A DNA stretch of 64,000 bases from Ipomoea triloba. Its lineage: Eukaryota > Streptophyta > Magnoliopsida > Solanales > Convolvulaceae. The notes beneath the pieces are model-generated. The model did not search any database, was not told the origin of the DNA, and saw only the letters and a program-made list of their open reading frames with translations. Shown in pieces: positions 10,762 through 23,540 of the stretch. The position numbers were made by a program, and so were the translations under genes. The stretch spans positions 11,618,179-11,682,178 of the forward strand of contig NC_044917.1 in NCBI RefSeq assembly GCF_003576645.1. Direction: 5' to 3'. The number at the start of each line of letters is the position of its first letter. Positions within the stretch are counted from its first letter, which is position 1.

Positions 10762-13245
10762 CTACTCATCTGTGCAACTGATTGCTTCTGTTTGGAGAGC
10801 ATCCTAAAATACATCACATTGGACAGAGTCAACAATAATTTAAAACCTTGAAATAGAGATAGAATTAAGTCTTCTTCAAGGTATTTCAGAAAAGTTTACC
10901 GAGTTTTCTTTGTTCTCTTCTAGCACCTTCTCTGGAGCGGGAGCATCAATAAGCCCTATGATGATTATCAGTAACAAAATGTTAGCAGATGCCTAGTAGA
11001 TTCAGATTATGGATAGGATGGAAAAATGCTATTACCTTCATTTGCACTTTTCTTTCCCTGACTTTTCACCTTATCATTATTCTTAATTGGTTTTTGTTGC
11101 TTCTTTTGGGTGGTGCGACCACGAGTTCCTGAGCCTGCAGCAACTACTTTCTTCTCAGACCGGTTTTTCTTTGTTGCAGTATCACTCTTCAATGTAGTAT
11201 TCCTAGTTGACTCCTTTGCTTGGCCAGTTTCTGCAGTCTCTTTAGTGGAGGGTTTTGGCACCACTTTCTCAAAGTCCACCACAGATGAAGTGCTGTGTAT
11301 TTCATCATCTGAAGATCGTGTGCTCTCTTCAGGCACATGGGAGCAAGTCTCAGACACTTGCAAGTGCTCAAAGTCTGGCAAAATGTTATAGCTTTCAAAC
11401 AGTTGTTTCAGAGGCTCTCCAAGTTCCACAAGGTTATGACGTTGTGTATATGCTTTAAGCTCATCCCTCATTCGCTGAAGAGGCTATTGACACATTTTGT
11501 AAAACAAACACTGGAAATGGTTAGTATTATCACATGTAGATACATGAGCAAAACATCTAATAAACAACTTAATTCAACTTATTAATCTATGTCCATCATA
11601 GCAGAGCATTAATTCATAAGACACTGGTTTCTCTGTGCTGAAAATAAAATGTGCCTCAGTATAGTTAGTTTTCAGTTGAAAAGACATTATAAACCATGAA
11701 CATTATTCTTTGGGGACTAAAAATAGATCACTGTTTTGTGTATTAATTCCATAAAGCTCTGAAATCATAAAGCAAGACATATATTTTTGTACCTCACATC
11801 CAGCTTCTAAGCCAAGTTTGAAAAAACCAAGGGAAACAGAGTGTTTTGCCGCAGATTCAGAAAGCTTGATCTGATTTAGCCAGTATGATGCTGAGGATAT
11901 AACATTGAATTTCCTTCTGGTTAAAGACTTTGAAACATCTGAAAGTGGGGTATCACTTTTCCCTTCATTACGAATGGATCTTCTTGATCTAGCCTCAGCA
12001 ATTGGAGTGATGTTTCCAACTTGTCCTGAAGCAGGACTAGCAATTGACTTGGAGGGAACGGACATCCTTCTTGGAGGCTTAGCAGGTTTGTCCTTGCCAT
12101 TCAGGTCGAGGACACCAACACTCTTGCTCACAGATGGTGCAGGCTTTCCCCTAGTTGCAGTTGAATACAAGAGATGCATTATCAGGCAAGTGTACAGATT
12201 TAATTCACAAGATTCATTTGAAGAAAATTAGGTCATGTAGCAATGTAGTATCTCAGTATGCACGTAAGAACTGCAACAAAGTATTGACTGGTATTTGTAA
12301 AATTTCCATCTTCTTTGAATCAATCATACTGATTCTTTTGCTAATTAAATTCATTGGGAGAGAAATTAGATCGTCTACAAATCTTAGTATCTCAGTGTGC
12401 ACATTACAACTGCAGAATATTCTGACTGGTTAATTAGATAACTTCAAAGTTGCATACAAATATTCTCAAATTACAGTCTACTTGAATTTAAATAATTTGA
12501 GTGCAAAACATCAAGTAGGAGCCTTATAGACCACTAATAGCATCAACTCCATCAAGTCTCAATCAAAATGAGCCCAGCAGTTAATTCTTTACAATAAAAT
12601 GTCAAACAAATGAACCGACAAAATCTTTCTAATTGCATACATCTCTTGCCACTCCCCTGTATATTCCTTTTTTAATTAATTTTTTAGGCAATACGGGAAG
12701 CAGAATTCTACCATATTCAGCAGAAAACACCCACACATAGGGGGAATGGAAGAAAAAATTTAGACCAAAAGAGCAAGGATACAAAACTAAATCAAAATTG
12801 CAAAAATCAGCGATAAACCCATTTTATGATGGCAGAGTGATCGTTCAAGGAACTGCACTAAGTTGCATATACTGACTTGACTTCAAAAACATCAAAATTC
12901 CACAAGATTCATCACAATCCAGAACCAAAAACGCACAGACATACACACACCAACATACAACAGAAACAGAGAATCAGAAGCGCATATGTGAGAGAGATAA
13001 ACCTCCTGGGAGCAGAGGTGTTAGAGGAATCAGCGAGAGGCGGCTTCTCCTCCTTGAGCTTTCCAGCCGATCGCAGCGGATACCGAAGCAGCCTCGAAGA
13101 AGATCGCCTAGCACTAGCTGCAAAAAAAACCTATTCGTCACACGAAATGCAAAATCACATCAATTTACACATGCAGACCGAAAGGAAAGAAGAATCAAAA
13201 CATTTTACCAGAAGCAGATGTCTGTTCTTTGGCAGCCTCTTCCAT
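10762..13245 (-). CDS. Conserved basic plant protein of unknown function, six exons
   Basis: Exons on the minus strand are 13209-13245, 13003-13117, 11793-12150, 11036-11483, 10900-10955 and 10762-10803. All junctions are GT-AG, and the phases give one frame of 351 codons from ATG at 13245 to TAG at 10762. The N-terminus is Ala/Ser/Arg-rich, then Lys/Pro/Ser-rich. Residues about 145-200 form a helical block (WLNQIKLSESAAKHSVSLGF, then MRDELKAYTQRHNL and ELGEPLKQLFESYNI). The C-terminal third is acidic, then strongly Lys/Arg-rich (SEKKVVAAGSGTRGR, KKQQKP), suggesting nucleic-acid or microtubule binding or nuclear localisation. I recognise the helical block as plant-conserved but cannot assign a function or symbol. 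No signal peptide or membrane segment is seen. Confidence 0.85.
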
Positions 13246-13420
13246 GGAGGATTTCCGAAACTTCTAGTGTAGAGAGAGAAGATTAACTGCAAATTCAGAG
13301 AGAGAATTGCGTATGCAGATATGAGGAGAACGATGGAAGGAAAGCGTGAGTATATATGGTGAGAGAGAGAGAGAGAGAGTATGTATGCAGTTAACAGAGT
13401 TTTAAGGGCTGCCAGTTGGC
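13246..13420 (-). promoter_or_regulatory. 5' leader and core promoter region of the six-exon gene, with GA repeat
   Basis: Upstream of the ATG at 13245 the minus strand is CT-rich (CTCTCTCTC tracts opposite the GA repeat at 13361-13379), which is common in plant leaders and GAGA-type promoter elements. Transcription start and TATA box were not determined. Confidence 0.35.
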
Positions 13421-14405
13421 AAATGGGCGGGAAATGTGAGTGATTCTCAAAAAAAAAATATTAAAGCAAAAAAAAAAAAAGTGGGGAAGAACATTATAAG
13501 GAACGGCTTGTTGGGCTGGGCCCGTATGGGGTCCATTTAGAACGCTCGTAATTTCGAATTTCGAATTTTGAATTTGAATTAGGACATCCTATTCCTATCC
13601 TATCCGGAGTTTAACGTACAGTAGATGAGTAGTCAACAACTCAAAGGGTAGTTTAGAAATAAACCATAAACTCAATTGCCTGTTAATTCAAAATCCACCG
13701 CCTGACCGTTCTGTTACGGTCACCAATCAATTTATTATTACATATGTCGTCAGAATATTGACCGAAATCTTAACTAATGGCATATGATAACTAAATCGAT
13801 TTTTAGACTTCATTGTCTAAAAATGAATATTGATGGGTTTAATTGTAACTTTAAAAAGTGTAAGGACTTAAGTAACTTTTTAAGTAAAGTTCGATGATGT
13901 TTCTCTATTTTAAAACCTCAATTTTAGCTTTTGTGCCATTGGATCATATGTGATTTTGTGATTTCTCCATCTCCCTTCTTAGCCTTTCACCATTGTTTTC
14001 CTATGCAATTCCTCTACAAAGTGAGAAAGTTGAAAGAGTGGTACATGCTTTTGCATAGCTTGATCCAATGATCTCTTTGCATCCTTATTGTCTCTGTATG
14101 TCATGAATGTTGCATGCGACGTCGCTTCATTCACTTCCTTGGCCAATCTATCCACATACAAATTAAAGTGTTCATTTGAACTATCTGATTCATTGTTGTC
14201 TCTCCATATCTCTGCCTTTAGATTAGGTGAGATTGAGTTGGTTGACCTTAGTAGTGATCCAATCAATAAGGATTGAGGGGCGAAAAGTTCGTTCGATAAA
14301 AAAGTTTTTTCATGAAAATATTTTCCTTAAAGTGAAGGAAAATGTTGTTTTTTGGTGTTTGGTTCACAGAATTAATTTTTCATTGGAAAATGAATTCCTC
14401 ACATC
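13421..14405. other. Intergenic region with one unrecognised short ORF
   Basis: A 95-codon minus-strand frame at 13979-14266 starts MIGSLLRSTNS and is fairly hydrophilic (RLAKEVNEATSHATF). I do not recognise it, and no splice partner or homolog came to mind. It may be a decayed exon. Other sequence here includes repeated TTTCGAATT words near 13550 and poly-A tracts. Confidence 0.25.
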
Positions 14406-14406
14406 A

Positions 14407-15145
14407 GCCCGTTTGGTTCGCTAAAAAATATTTAAAGAGAACTGGAATTGAAATTCCATTGAAAATAGATTTCATTGTTTGGTTAGTAGAAAAGAAATTA
14501 CTATGAATGTGGATTCCATTGTTTGATTGGATTTAGAAAGATAAGGAATATTGAATATAAAGATCAATATGTTCCTAAAAAGAAGAATAAATAAAACAGT
14601 ATCTATGTAATTAAGAAATTTTCATAAGGGTAAAATGGTCCAATCATGTTATTTGTTTTTTTCCCAAGCCTTGTGAAACACAAACCCCTTTGCAAAAAAA
14701 TTCATTTTCCTCAACTTTGAAGAAAGAAAGTGAATTCCATGAACCAAACACCATAAAACTATATTTTCCTTAACTTTTAGGAAAACATTTTCCTTGAAAA
14801 ATATTTTTCATCCAACCAAACACCTCCTTGAGGAAAACAAAATCCTTGTAGGACATGGAATTTTGTTTTCCATTGGAGTTGGGAAGAAAAAATGAGGTGG
14901 CTTGACAATTTTATCCTTATGGTTCTTTCTTTGATTATTATTACATTTATTATTTTGTAGGGACATATAAGTCTTTATACTTGTTATTCTTTACAATTCC
15001 AAATCCAACCAAACAATGTAATCAATATTCTTAATAATTTTTTCTTCTACAAACCAAACAATGAAGTTCATCTTCAGAGTAATTATTTTTCTATGAAATT
15101 TCAATTTCATTCCCTCTAAAATATTTTCCGCGAATCAAATGGGCC
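14407..15145. mobile_element. MITE-like element with imperfect terminal inverted repeats
   Basis: The left end GCCCGTTTGGTTCGCTAAAA and the right end (reverse complement GCCCATTTGATTCGCGGAAA) are imperfect inverted repeats. The interior is rich in GGAAAATG and CATTTTCC words. No clean target duplication was found, so superfamily is open. Confidence 0.4.
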
Positions 15146-18068
15146 TAATAATTGAAGGATAAAAACCTCTATACCCCATAACTCCAAGATATAAAAGTAC
15201 ATACTTTGAACCATATTTTTCTCTTCTTTTTTCTTTTTTCTTTTCTTTTTTTTTAAATGAAAATAAAGCATATGTTTATAACACTGTTTTACATTTTTAC
15301 ATTCAGAAAACATTTTTTCCAACTTAACAAAAGATTTAGAAAACACCTTTTTTTTTTTAATTTTCTTAATATTTTCAAATACAAAAACACACACAATTTC
15401 CTGACAAATTATATCATGAATCAGAATCCACATTGTATTGTGAATTTTGTTCCAAAATGACATTTAGATACATAATTTTTAGATCAGAGTCCATAATGTA
15501 AAGTGAATGCCTATGCTATAAGTAAGTTCATCTGTGATTACAGTTATCAATACCTATTAACTTCACATTCACTTACATATCTACTCTTAACATCCACTAT
15601 ACACACTCACCTATCAATACATCCCTACCACCACTTACTACCAGTGCATTACCTCTAATCTAATTATCCTTTCAAGTTTCATCACCACCATTGTTCCTAC
15701 TATCTATATACTCACCACTATAACTATATTTAATGTCATTTTTTGTAACTTTACCAACCAACATTTATCTACTCTATTTTCATCTACTTATCTCAATGTA
15801 ATATACTTACCTACACTTTGAATTATATATTATTTTTGGGTGACGAAGGAAACTTGCAGCCACTACACTCGAGGATGTGCAATGGTAAATTTGCTCCTAT
15901 GTAATAACCCACATGTACATGAGATGTAAATTCACTAAATTACACTAAGAAGGTCATGCGGACTCAATTGAGAGATTGTTAGCAAGAATCAAACTTGTAA
16001 CCTCCAAGTACAAGAGTAGTTATTCATCCATTCAACCACCCCTTTTGGACCAAGCACCTTGTGCTCAGATAGTACATTTGGGGCACTTTTTTGAGGAAAG
16101 GTCACAGGACCAAACTCCAGTGGTGGGATATTGATTCTTTGAGCTGCAACAAATATAGAAGGATAGAACAAATATTAACTTGAAATAGAGTACAAACAAA
16201 TATTAGTTGGGATGACAATAGGTACAATACCTACTTGTTTAGCCATTTTCTAAATTCGAACATGAATACATTTAAACTGCCAAAACCTATCCCAAACCTG
16301 AATTTAATGGATATTGAACATATTTGTACAAAATTCATTTGACACTACATGTAAGGTACTCGAAATCATCCAACAGTCCATTTAATATATTTTTGTTTAA
16401 AAAAAAAAAAAGACGCGCTAACAGATATTGAGTATTGGGTATGGGAGTTTCATTATTACCTAAACCAACCCCAAACCCATCATCATATTAGTAAGGTTAA
16501 AAAAGATTTCGAGTAACTAGCTAATATTATCCAACCCAGAAAATTATACAGCGAACCACGGTGCACATAGCAATGTTCACCACGTACGTAAATGACGTCG
16601 TTTTGAGCATTGTAAACTAACCGTCCCTTCTTTTGGAAATTACGTTTCCCGTTTCGGCCGGTCTCTGTATTTATGTTAATATTCTGTGTATTCTAGGTAA
16701 TCGTTCTGGGTATTCCAGACAATCATTCTGTGTATTCTAGGCAACCGTTCTGTGTATTCATGTTAGTAACACATGCTGTGATGTGTTTGTGCATTCAAAT
16801 GTTTAGAAGGATGAGTTCTGTGTATTTTGTGTCAATATTTTGTGTATTCATGTTATTAACGCAGGCTGTGATGTGTTTGAGCATTCGAATGTTTGGAGCA
16901 TGAGTTCTGTATATTTTGTGTCAATATTCTGTGTATCTAGGCAAATATTCTTTGTATTCTAGGCAAACATTTTGTGTATTCTAGATAATGATTATGTGTA
17001 TTATGTCTACCATGGTCCACGATATAACGATTGATCCAACCCATTGCCATCCATAAATGTTTTGGAATTAAAACTCACCACTCAAAAGTTTAAATATTTA
17101 AAATAAAATTTAGATATCACCGACCTAATCCAAACATGCATGCATTAGCTCATGCCACTCAATATTATTGTTACTTATAACTAACCTTTGTAGATTAAAA
17201 TTTAAGAAAAAAATCCAATTGCATTTCAAATAATTTCATTTTTTAACTTGAAAAATAATACAAGTATAAAAAAAATACATATTAATAAATACATTTTTTT
17301 TGTCTTTTTTCATCATCTTTAATATCAAAATGAGAAAAATGTGGAAAAAAAAACAGAATATATAAGGTATTAATAATAATAAATAAATAAAATATACAAC
17401 TGTTACTGGGACTTAGTGTAGTGGTTTGTCGTCTACCTTGTTGCCTCCATCATGTGGGGTTCAAGTCCCACTAAAAACATGAATGGATAAAAGGCTTAAG
17501 ATAGTTTTAGTGCTTATCATCCTTTACTATTATAAGCTTCTACTTATCGAAGTTTTGCTACTTACTTGAATGTCTTGTTGTCATCAAGTCTTTTTGTTGT
17601 AGAAAGTGTGCTAAATTTGGGCTATTTCTTTTTCACCTCCATAAAATTTGGTGTCTAGTTCGTTAACATTTGATTTCAAGAACTTCTGAGCAAAACTGAT
17701 AAAGCATGACACTCTATGACAAGTTGGGAACATCTTGACCATAACTATGTCCTACGGAGTCCAATTGGGGTAATTGAAAGAGTTTTGGTCATTTCTCTTT
17801 CATATGAAGTATAATTAAGGTGATTCATATGTAAATTGAAATAGTAGACGATTCTCTATATCTTTCATGTTTAGATTGAGTTTTTAAATATTTGGGAGAA
17901 ACCAAGGTGGCAAAGCAAGGTAGATATATATCAACGCGTCCAGAAACATGACCTTGCAACATATTGATAGTATTTTGGTAATATCTCCCTCATACAAAGT
18001 CCAATTGAAGTTAAAAGTCCATGGAAAACTTAGACAATTCTCCATAACTTTTATGTTTAACATTTCTC
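15146..18068. other. Repeat-rich intergenic region (SINE-like pieces, microrepeats)
   Basis: No gene seen. 15833-16050 holds a diverged SINE-like block on the minus strand, ending with tRNA-like words near 15985-16030. 16660-17000 repeats TTCTGTGTATTCTAGGCAA and ATTCTGTGTATTC several times. 17401-17480 has a plus-strand tRNA-like head with a B-box-like GGGGTTCAAGTCCC. 17640-18060 contains repeated phrases such as CCAATTGGGGTAATTGAAAG without coding capacity. Confidence 0.35.
16660..17005. repeat. Degenerate tandem repeat TTCTGTGTATTCTAGGCAA
   Basis: Copies of a roughly 19-60 bp unit containing TTCTGTGTATT, plus two copies of a longer unit (GTGATGTGTTTG, GCATTCGAATGTTTGGA), lie head to tail. 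Flanking words (ACGTCGTTTT at 16599 on the left; CATGGTCCACGATATA near 17010 on the right) resemble those beside the arrays at 44090-44560, suggesting one dispersed element with a variable array. Confidence 0.5.
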
Positions 18069-18395
18069 GATGCTAATTGGATATCTGATATTAAGGACTC
18101 TAAGTCCACGAGTGACTACATGTTTACACTAGCCAATGCAGTTGTTGCATGGAAATCCTCTAAACAGACTGTGATTGTCAGATCCACTATGGAATCTGAG
18201 ATGATAGCCTTAGATAAGTGTTGTGAAGAGACTGAATGGCTACGCTATTTTCTTGAGGATATTCCTAGTTAGGAAATACATGTACCTCCGATCCAATATG
18301 TGTACATTCTGATAGTCAAGCCACAATTGATAGAGTACAGAGTCATGTGTATAATTGTAAGTCTCGACATATACGTGTAGACATAATACCATTAA

Positions 18396-18658
18396 CACTG
18401 GCGGAGCCAGTATGGGGCAGCTGCCCCCACTCACTTCACCCCCACCCTATATATAGTCATTGTATGTATATATGTATATATAGTACATCTTTAGATATAA
18501 GTATAATAAAACAAATATGTATAAACAATTGATTAGTTGGTTGAGTTGGTTTGTCTGTAATTTTACTGAGAAAAGGGCGAAGGTTTTGAATCCTGTTAGG
18601 CTCAACTTCCTTTGTCGACCTCTTCAAGTCTTTTTTATGCAGCTTGTTTTCATTCCAA

Positions 18659-18734
<76 letters not shown>

Positions 18735-18955
18735 AAAAGCTTTTTTAAAAATTTAATAATGAGATGTGTAATTTATAATGTGTTTTCTATTTGAATTATT
18801 TAATCAAATTAATTATGTTTCATATATTGTTATGAATATTTTTATGAAGTTTTGATGTGTTATATTTTCCGTCCATATCCAACAATATTTATGCCTATAT
18901 TCTTAAGTGTTTCACTTTTCGCCCCCACTGTAAATTTTTTCTGGCTCCGCCACTG
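18396..18955. mobile_element. hAT-type MITE (copy 2) with exact 8-bp target duplication
   Basis: Begins CACTGGCGGAGCCAG and ends CTGGCTCCGCCACTG; the inverted ends differ at one position. It is flanked by ACCATTAA at 18388-18395 and 18956-18963, the 8-bp duplication expected of hAT. Contains a (TA)n tract at 18663-18731. Removing it together with one duplication rejoins the Copia RNase H frame. No transposase. Confidence 0.9.
18663..18731. repeat. (TA)n microsatellite
   Basis: Uninterrupted TA dinucleotide repeat inside the hAT MITE. Similar long TA tracts occur at 33242-33289, 50527-50569 and 58319-58362. Confidence 0.95.
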
Positions 18956-19596
18956 ACCATTAAACAACTTCTCAGAACTGGTGTTGTCTCGGTTGACTTT
19001 GTGAAGTCAAAAGACAACATATCGGATCTGTTAACCAATGCCAAAAGGTATAGCTCATGGTTCGCACATGAAAATCAAAATTGGAATGAGTATCAAATTC
19101 GTGGTAATGGTAATAAATTAAATATATAAATAGCATACGGTATAGAGAAAACAAGATTTAACTTTAAAAAAAAACACATGTGAACATCACTAATAATTAT
19201 GGAAAAGAATATAAATATTAAATATAAGTACGTTGTGCATGTTTACACTTTACGTAATCGTAATCGTAACATTGTACACAGATAAGTCATACTTTGAAGT
19301 TGTCGTCCACCTTGTACACAAATACGGTTGATGTGAATCGTTTTTTAAGCATAGCTTAAGTAGTCACTCCAATTTTGTACTCCCTCTGTCCCATTTTACC
19401 TGTCCTGTTTACTATTCATTGGTCAAATCAACTCTTTCTTTATTGTTTTTTTTTAGTAATTTTTAATTATTTTTAAATTTGATTTTTTGTATTTAATAGT
19501 ACTTTTAATGTAGTTTCTAAATATATAAATTTTATATATTAATATTAAATTTAATATTATAAAAAATTGAATTAAAAATAACTTCAGTCAAACCTC

Positions 19597-20069
19597 TGTT
19601 GAATCAAAAGGTTGATCACAATTTTTTGGCAAAAAGAAATTCCAATTCAAGTCAGAAAAAGGAGTACACCAAGATTAGAAATCAAATCCCAAACAAACTA
19701 GGAATAACACCAATACTGTTTTGGTTCTGATTAGTTGGCTATTTAAAGGACCTCTCACCATTACACCATTCACGAATTCCCTAGCTAATATTGTGAGGCA
19801 TAAGAGAGTTTGAGAGGATTCTAAATTCCCCTAGAAAGTAGTACATGTGTTTAGGTTACAATAGATTAGATAGGAGAAGATCAATCTATTGTGTAATTTC
19901 TGGTCCCAAAACTATGTACTTTGAATATTAAGCTTTTAGTGGATTTAGGCAAATTATCAAGACTGAGAAGTGCCTCGCAGAATAGGGTTTTTCCCAAACT
20001 GCGTTATCAAGTCTCTTGTGTTACAACTATTGTTTTAACATCTCTGTGTGCTGCGCATTACATTTTTCA
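19597..20069 (+). repeat. 5' LTR of Copia-type element
   Basis: Bounded by TG and CA and followed two bases later by the tRNA-Met primer binding site. The LTR promoter is expected here; a TATA-like box is not obvious. Confidence 0.95.
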
Positions 20070-20113
20070 ATTGGTATCAGAGCCAAACTGCTTAAGTTAT
20101 TAGCAGGATCCTA

Positions 20114-22452
20114 ATGGAGTTTCTCAGGGAAGGACTATCAAACAACAGACCACCAGCCCTAAGTAGTACAAACTACTCCTATTGGAAAGCTAGAATGAAA
20201 ATCTACATATTAGCCCAAGGAGAAAGAGTGTGAAGGGCTGTTGAAAACGAATGGAAACATCCCCTTGATGACAATAACAAAGCAAAAGGTCGTGCTGATT
20301 GGGCGAAGAAGAACTCAAAGAGTTCGACTATAACTCAAAAGCTATGAATGCTATCTACGGAGCCGTAAGTGAAGAAACATTCAAATTGATCGCTGCCACA
20401 AACATAGCAAAAACAGCATGGGATATATTGTGTGATCATCATGAAGGAAACTCAACAGTCAAACAATCAAAACTACAAATGGTCCAAACACAGTTTGAAA
20501 ATCTAAAGATGGAGGAAGAAGAAGATATCACACAATTTAATGGAAGAATACTCGAAATTGCTGGGGAAGCCTATAACTTAGGAGAACCCATTCCTGAAAA
20601 TCGGTTAGTGAAAAAGGTGTTGCGATCACTACCAGAGAGATTTATGATGAAAGTAACAGCTATTCAAGAAAGCAAAGATCTCAATACCTGCAAACTAAGT
20701 GATCTAATAGGAAACCTTAAAACATATGAGCTTGAGATGTTGCAGAACAAAAAGCCTAATGGCAAAGGAATAGCTTTTCAATCAAAACAAGACACCAACT
20801 CAGATGAAGATACTGAAAAAATGGAAGAATATATTGATTTGTTAACAAAAAACTTCAACAGAGTTCTCAAAAAATTTAACAAATTCATAAATAAGAACAA
20901 GAGTTTCTCAAATAATCAAGAGAGTCCATCATTTGCACCAAACCAATCCGTCAATCCCAAAAAGAAAGGGAATCCAAACCCAGATGGAATCCAGTGCTAT
21001 GAATGCAAGGGATATAGACATACTCAGTCAGAATGTCCAAATTACCTAAGGAAGAAGAACAAAACATATGTAACAACCTTGAGTGATGACTCACATAGTG
21101 AAGAAGAAAACAACACAAATTTTGTGGCCTTTTTCACAAATCATGAAGGCGATGATGAATCAAAGGAGGACATGCAAGATCTATTAAACTCCTATACACA
21201 GTTGCACGCCAAGTGGGAAGAAATCATCAAAGTAAACTTAAATCTCATGCAAGAAAATCACTTCCTTAAAAGTGAAAAGGAAAAGGAAATACTTCTTCAC
21301 AAAGAAACCCAAGAAAAGTTAATGAAATCACTAAAAGAGGAAGACAAGTTGCTACAGGAAATAAGAAGACTAACTGAAAATGCAATACAACCAGACTTAG
21401 CAACAAGGAAAGATTCTGTAGTCGAAAACAGAGAAGTGTTACAACATCACTTTCAACACCGTAGAAGAATCAGATGTTACTACTGTCACAGATTGGGACA
21501 CATCAAGGCACACTGCTACAAAAGACAAAATGATCTCCATAACAGAATCTGGGCAAAGCAAGAACAAAAACCAGCCCAAAGAGTCTGGGTCAGAAAAAAT
21601 CAAACACCAGTCGCAGCTTATACTTCAAAAATCAGTAAAGAAACAAGTGTTTGGTACTTTGACAGTGGGTGTTCAAGACACATGACCGGAAACCCAAACA
21701 ATCTAGAGGACATTCATTACAAAAGTGAAGGACATGTAACCTTTGGAGATGGAGAAAGGGGGCAAATCATTGCTAGCGGAACACTAAATGTCCATGGTCT
21801 ACCCAGATTACCAAGAGTCTTCTTGGTACAAGGCTTAAAAGCAAACCTTATTAGTATAAGTCAGCTGTGTGAAGATAAACTAAGGGTAGAATTCTCAAAA
21901 GAAAATTGCAAAGTGTACAACCAAGGACATGAATGCGTCATGATGGGAAAAAGGTCATCAGATAAATGCTATACATGGGATAGTCATTTAACCTGCAACC
22001 AAGTCACTATCAATCAAACACTTCAGTGGCATCAACGTATGGGGCATATAAATTTTCATGATATGAAAGATGGACTACAAAGGGGGGCATACCGAGGTGT
22101 TCCAAAACTGGACATTGATGAAAATAGAAAATGTGATGCGTGTCTTGAAAACAAAATGACAAGAAGTAGCCATAAAAGAACACTAGGAGTTCATACTTCA
22201 AAGATTATGGAACTTCTCCACATGGACCTCTTTAGACCTACTCAAACAGAAAGCAAAGCTGTTAAAACACCTGTTCCAACAACAGAGAGGATCTCTAAAG
22301 ATCCAGAAGGAAAACAGGTGGAACACACTTTGTATCGAAGCATGATATGTGGCCTACTCTATTTAACAGCCAGCAGACCAGATTTAAGTTTTGGAGTAGG
22401 GATATGTGCCAGATATCAAGCCAATCCCATGGAAACATATTCACAAAGTTGA
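20114..22452 (+). pseudogene. Copia gag-pol, disabled (gag, protease, pre-integrase, fragment of RT)
   Basis: Starts at ATG 20114. A TGA at 20231 interrupts gag where a Trp codon is expected, and the frame shifts near 20300; from there one frame is open to 22450. It carries gag helices, a first zinc knuckle (CYECKGYRHTQSEC), a coiled-coil-like stretch, a second zinc knuckle (CYYCHRLGHIKAHC), the aspartic protease motif (YFDSGCSRHMTG) and a pre-integrase zinc-binding domain (QWHQRMGH, CDACLENKMTRS). After LLHMDLF (early integrase) the frame passes into YRSMICGLLYLTASRPDLSF, a late RT motif. The integrase core (DDE) and the RT active site are therefore deleted. The protein cannot drive its own transposition. 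Confidence 0.85.
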
Positions 22453-23369
22453 GATCCGAAATTGGCTTATGCCAAATATAGTTCAAAAAAAGGATAAAAG
22501 AAAAGAAAAGAAAAGAGCTGGAATAGTGAGGAAAAAGAAGGAGAAACTGAAGAAATATTTGACTATGCGGGTCCAAGAACACGTGAGAAAACAGCATCAA
22601 GAAAAACTCACAACCAAAGAAAAGGGAAAAAGGGTAGTAGTTGAAGACAGTGATGTACAGGACAGTCCATCATGTTTTCCAAAACCTCACAGTAAGAAAT
22701 TCCTGACCAAACAAAATGCCACCAAGTGGGACAACATCTTAGCAAGGAAAATCATAAATCAGAAAATACTAGTGCTAGAAAAGTTGGAAGACAATGAACA
22801 AATCTCAGAAGCCATACTCAACAGTCAAATGCTTGGGATAGTCACAAATATTGAACCTTATGAAGAGAATGTCATCTATGAATTTTACAACAACTTAGGC
22901 ACCGGGACAACAACACCGAGTGATCCCATGTATGGAAAAGTCTACGTGAGAGAAGTTCAAACTCCAAAAACCCACAGTTTCAGTGAAGTTACTCTCCATA
23001 TCAGTTAAACTGAGACGGGGAACTCATCAAAATGACCTGAAAACAACCACCCCTAAGGAATATCCAACTGACGAGACAACACTCCTCAAGTACTTCCAGA
23101 AAAAACTTATAGAAATTGAACAAGAAGAAAGTTGGATCTCCACAAGGCAATTGGAACTCAAAGAAGAAAAATCAGAGGTAAGGCAGTGGGTGAAAGCACT
23201 AACAAAAGACACAGTAGCAACAAACAGTCAAGAAGAAAATCAAGGAGAAGAAAGGCAAGAAGAAGAAAAGACTCCAGAAAGAAATGTTGAAACTTCTGTT
23301 TCAACATCTTCAGAAAATTTTGAGCAAAAAAAGGGGAGAAACAAATTCAATTCTGACTCTTTTTGTTGA
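22453..23369 (+). CDS. Extra 3' ORF region of the Copia-type element (PTP-like and coiled-coil)
   Basis: Two overlapping frames (open from 22406 to 23008 and from 22983 to 23369) lie between the pol remnant and the polypurine tract, where Copia elements normally have little coding sequence. The first is Lys/Glu-rich, then carries a segment (VIYEFYNNL, GKVYVREV) that resembles the plant transposon protein domain seen as a third ORF in several plant retroelements. The second is acidic and likely coiled-coil (EEKSEVRQWVKALTK, EEERQEEEKTPERN-like composition). A one-base frame change may separate what was one protein. Family assignment is by eye; an env-like ORF is an alternative. Confidence 0.5.
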
Positions 23370-23540
23370 TCTACTGAAGAACTATTGATGATGAAATTTT
23401 TTGTTGATCTACTGAAGATCTGTTGATGATGAAATCGAAACAAATTCAATTCTGACTCTTTTTGATCTACTGAAGAACTATTGATGATGAAATTTTTTTG
23501 TTGATCTACTGAAGATCTGTTGATGATGAAATCTGATGCT
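23360..23540 (+). repeat. Short tandem duplication in the 3' internal region
   Basis: The unit TTGATCTACTGAAGA followed by TTGATGATGAAAT is repeated about four times, in two larger blocks that both begin with AAACAAATTCAATTCTGACT. This looks like replication or template slippage just upstream of the polypurine tract. Confidence 0.7.

Larger units (their letters stand above)
18069..19045 (+). pseudogene. Copia RNase H/3' pol fragment, split by a hAT MITE
   Basis: 18069-18395 translates to the end of a Ty1/Copia polyprotein: [26 protein letters not shown] and, after a frame change, HSDSQATIDRVQSHVYN and SRHIRVD. 18964-19045 continues with QLLRTGVVSVDFVKSKDNIS, the usual end of Copia RNase H. 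It has an in-frame stop after the FLEDIPS block and a frameshift just downstream. No LTR was found on either side. Confidence 0.8.

Noticed and set aside
11110..12433. Plus-strand frames opposite the six-exon gene
   Set aside because: They overlap well supported minus-strand exons and have no splice or domain support.
15116..15463. 115-codon Lys/Phe-rich minus-strand frame
   Set aside because: Low-complexity poly-A/T sequence; it includes the edge of a MITE and no recognisable domain.
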